Shown here in pieces: positions 61,555 through 64,000 of a stretch of DNA of 64,000 nucleotides. Where the stretch lies: the NCBI RefSeq assembly GCF_008831285.2, contig NC_045143.1, forward strand, positions 2,675,503 to 2,739,502, read 5' to 3'. The notes beneath the pieces are model-generated. The model had not been told where the DNA came from and did no database searches. It saw only the letters and a program-made list of their open reading frames with translations. Source of the stretch: Nymphaea colorata. Taxonomy: Eukaryota > Streptophyta > Magnoliopsida > Nymphaeales > Nymphaeaceae. Position numbers and translations under genes: made by a program. The stretch's first letter is position 1. Every line of letters begins with the position of its first letter.

Positions 61555-62510
61555 TTCCGCTCTCACTCCCACACACACGCAGAAGGAAGAATCAAGGTTG
61601 TTTCGTGATTTGGTTTCGGTTTCTGCACGTCTTTCTCTTTACGAAGAACATGGTGGCCCCTTTTTTCCTTACTTTTCAGAAATTTCGATGAAAACTTCGC
61701 CGGGATTGCTTAGTCGGTACTTTGCTTTTGGCTGTTGTATAGCCACCTGATGAAGGTGGGAGTGCAGTTTCTGGAGCAGAAGGCCCTTAACTTCTTCTAC
61801 CGAAAAATCTTAACAATATACAAAAACTTGACTCTGATCACATGCACTTCTGAATCGTTTATGCAAACCAAATTAAACTTTTTCAGACATCTAGATATGA
61901 TCCCCAGCTGGTTAAAGCCTAATTTCCAGAAGCGTGGTGCCTTTTAAACTTTCAGAGCGTCCTTTGAAAAGAGCTGCTAATTCTTTTAAAAAGAAGTTCT
62001 AACTAAGTTCTAACTGTTTTTCTTGTTAATGTGATTGCAGAGTCTCTTACAGAAGCCAAGCGAAAATGATCAATGGGGTGGTTACTGGTTGGGCCCCCAT
62101 TCGACTTCCAGGAAATTGAAATATGTTTGACTTACTTTTAAATTTAGATTAAAAAATTCACATACAAATATTGTAAAGTTCTCCATCCTCTTCCTCCCGC
62201 TATTTCTTAGGGTTTATCACGATACCGCTGGGCATGAAGCCGGGTACTCCAGAAGCTTCCTAAGTACCTGCCCTCGCATGCGCAGGGCCTAAATCTTGGC
62301 CCAGCTTGATTCAGCCTAATAATATATACAACTATATTTATTATAGTTTTAGTTATAAATATCTTATATCTCAAATATTTATATTTGGTGATCTTCTATT
62401 CAAATCAAAGTTTCACCCAAGTGACGGGTGCAAGCGGCAAGATGAATCAAAGCCAACTTAATTTGGATTCGGCTAGGCCGGCTCGATGCCCAGCCCTAGC
62501 AACGCACATT
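61555..62510. repeat. Repeated upstream segment, copy 3
   Basis: Most complete copy of the segment shared with 58305-59110. Its right end, ctcgatgcccagccctagc near 62484-62502, resembles a MITE end. Repetition of this segment suggests local duplications accompanying growth of the HMA cluster. Confidence 0.75.
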
Positions 62511-63334
62511 TGTAACCTACATGAGGGTGCATAAGGTGGTGCAACAGCAAGCTGGTCGGTCTAGGTGAGGCTGGAGGCACATTGAATAGGTTGCGCTATT
62601 TGAAGCCAGGAGTTTGGTTCAGCGCGCCCCATTCCAAGACCAACTGAGTTGTTGCCTTAGAGTAAATGAAGAAGATAGTGTGAAAGGATAACAGATCGTT
62701 GCGCATCATACATGCGAACCAAAATTATAAGCAGTGTATTTCAATTTTTTTTTGCCAAAATGAAATTCTTCAATTTTTTTAATGATTCACAATTGATTTA
62801 GCTGTTTTTTAAGATGGATAAAATAGAATGAAGCAAACTCCCCATTTCAAGAATCTGTAATCAGAAAAAACATTTAATGGCATTTCTTTTAAATATAAAC
62901 AAACATAGCCCTGAGAATCATAACATAATTGATTGAACAGGCGACGCATAGAAGGCATTTGTAAACAATGGGAATACAACACTTTAAATTGCCGAAATAA
63001 ACTCTTAACAGCAGCCTGAGTGTATTAAGAATGAACTTTTGCTTCAGTGTGGATGAAAAGAATATATTTCACCTTTTGTTTGTTCCCATTAATACCGGAA
63101 AACAAGATAAAGCATGTCTGGTCTAGAGCCCCACCTTTACTGATGTTTTTCATGAAACGTGTAAACCTTTCCCTTTATTGACGTCATAAAGATGAATGTT
63201 TACTGACTCATAACCTCGCCATCATAAACTTAGATGACATGACATATACACCTGAACACCAGTAGTAACATCTGTTCTCCCCACAAAAAAACTACACAAT
63301 CTTCCCTTGAAACCATGTGAGCGTGAGAGAGCTA

Positions 63335-64000
63335 CTACTTTTTGTAAGTCTTGTTGCATTTGTAGTAGACGCCTGCACCAAACCCATATGCGTAGAGATT
63401 TAAACCATAGGTCTTCGTCTCCGAGGCAACCTTGTCCTTGCCATCCGATGGCTTTGGGGGTTTATATATTACTATGGCTTTCTTAGATGCTGCTTCTTTC
63501 ATGGGAATTACTGCATCTACTGGTATGATCTTTTTCTTTCTGTTGTCATATGCATCAACCAGGGCTGACAAGTTCTTCGCAGACGCGTCCTTTGTCAGCA
63601 TTCGGGCTTCCTTTTTCACTTTCTTGACGGCAGCGAGGACGATGGTGGGATCAACGTCTCCAGTCACCACCACCTTGCTTTCTTCAGGGTACAAATCCAC
63701 AGATTCAACTCCTGCAGTACAAGTTTACCAATTCGAAAATGAGAGTTGAATCAGGATCATTCCTCAAACAATTCCTGCTTTAATTATATTGGTGGTAGCT
63801 TTATACGTGCACGAAGCACAATATCCCACTCTTTCACTCTCTCTACGACAGGTTTTGCATCTATATGTATCAATCTGCCCGTCGATTTCCGATGGAAAGA
63901 ACAGTTTTAAGTGGGTGCCAAATTTTGTTACCTTGAACGCGTTTCAGGTACTTTTCCACTCTTTCCCGGCAGCCGTCGCAGCAGTCGATGTTGGCTTCAA
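63335..64000 (-). CDS. Small HMA-domain protein 4, partial at window end
   Basis: Exon 3 (63335-63711) reads GVESVDLYPEESKVVVTGDV, VKKVKKEARMLTKDASAK, IVIYKPPKPSDGKDK and GLNLYAYGFGAGVYYK, ending TYKK. Exon 2 (63932 to the window end) reads EANIDCCDGCRERVEKYLKR, with the metal site CDGC. The GT donor at 63931-63930 and the AG acceptor before 63711 are intact and in the same phase as in gene 1. The start lies beyond 64000. The architecture matches genes 1 and 3: HMA fold, Lys-rich linker, PPKxSDG motif and a Gly/Tyr-rich end without CaaX. It looks functional as far as visible. Confidence 0.85.

Overview
This window is nuclear DNA from a flowering plant. The evidence is GT-AG introns in recognisable plant gene families, a Ty1/copia retrotransposon primed by initiator tRNA-Met, many hAT-type miniature elements with GC-rich ends and AT-rich middles, long (TA)n tracts, and plant-only proteins: a PGG-domain ankyrin protein, MBF1c, small HMA proteins, and BRI1, GH17 and pectinesterase relics. 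I cannot name the species from sequence alone.

Layout. 1-6322 is a near-perfect inverted duplication (arms 1-2190 and 4133-6322, no indels, about four mismatches seen). Each arm carries the 5' part and promoter of an ankyrin/PGG membrane-protein gene; the right copy runs on to a complete two-exon gene (6117-7458) and the left is cut by the window edge. The 1.9 kb spacer holds a deleted copy of a dispersed element whose longer relative lies at 29715-32368. 7.5-15.8 kb is mostly AT-rich and gene-poor, with one GC-richer unidentified island (9.2-10.4 kb). 15.9-19.3 kb is a run of broken genes on the minus strand: a GH17 beta-1,3-glucanase, the N-terminal LRR part of a BRI1-type receptor, and a pectinesterase inhibitor/pro-region. 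21771-26754 is a degenerate copia element with intact LTR ends and a 5 bp target duplication. 27115-28169 is a fold-back element.

The expressed core is 33.6-44.5 kb: a ten-exon Hsp110-class HSP70 gene (850 aa, HSP70-14/15 type) with a long intron in its 5' UTR, then, converging on it, an intronless MBF1c co-activator gene. Both upstream regions contain heat-shock-element-like motifs, so the pair may be heat-responsive.

46.7-64 kb is a family cluster of small HMA-domain (metallochaperone-like) proteins, all on the minus strand: one intact gene, one truncated pseudogene, one whose second splice donor is changed, and one cut by the window end. The cluster grew partly by a roughly 4.4 kb tandem duplication whose junction cut the pseudogene, and was later peppered by hAT-type MITEs. 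One MITE has a matching empty site in the sister block. A 120 bp near-perfect hairpin at 61211-61330 is a candidate small-RNA precursor. I found no CRISPR array, rRNA or tRNA, and no clearly new multi-gene system.
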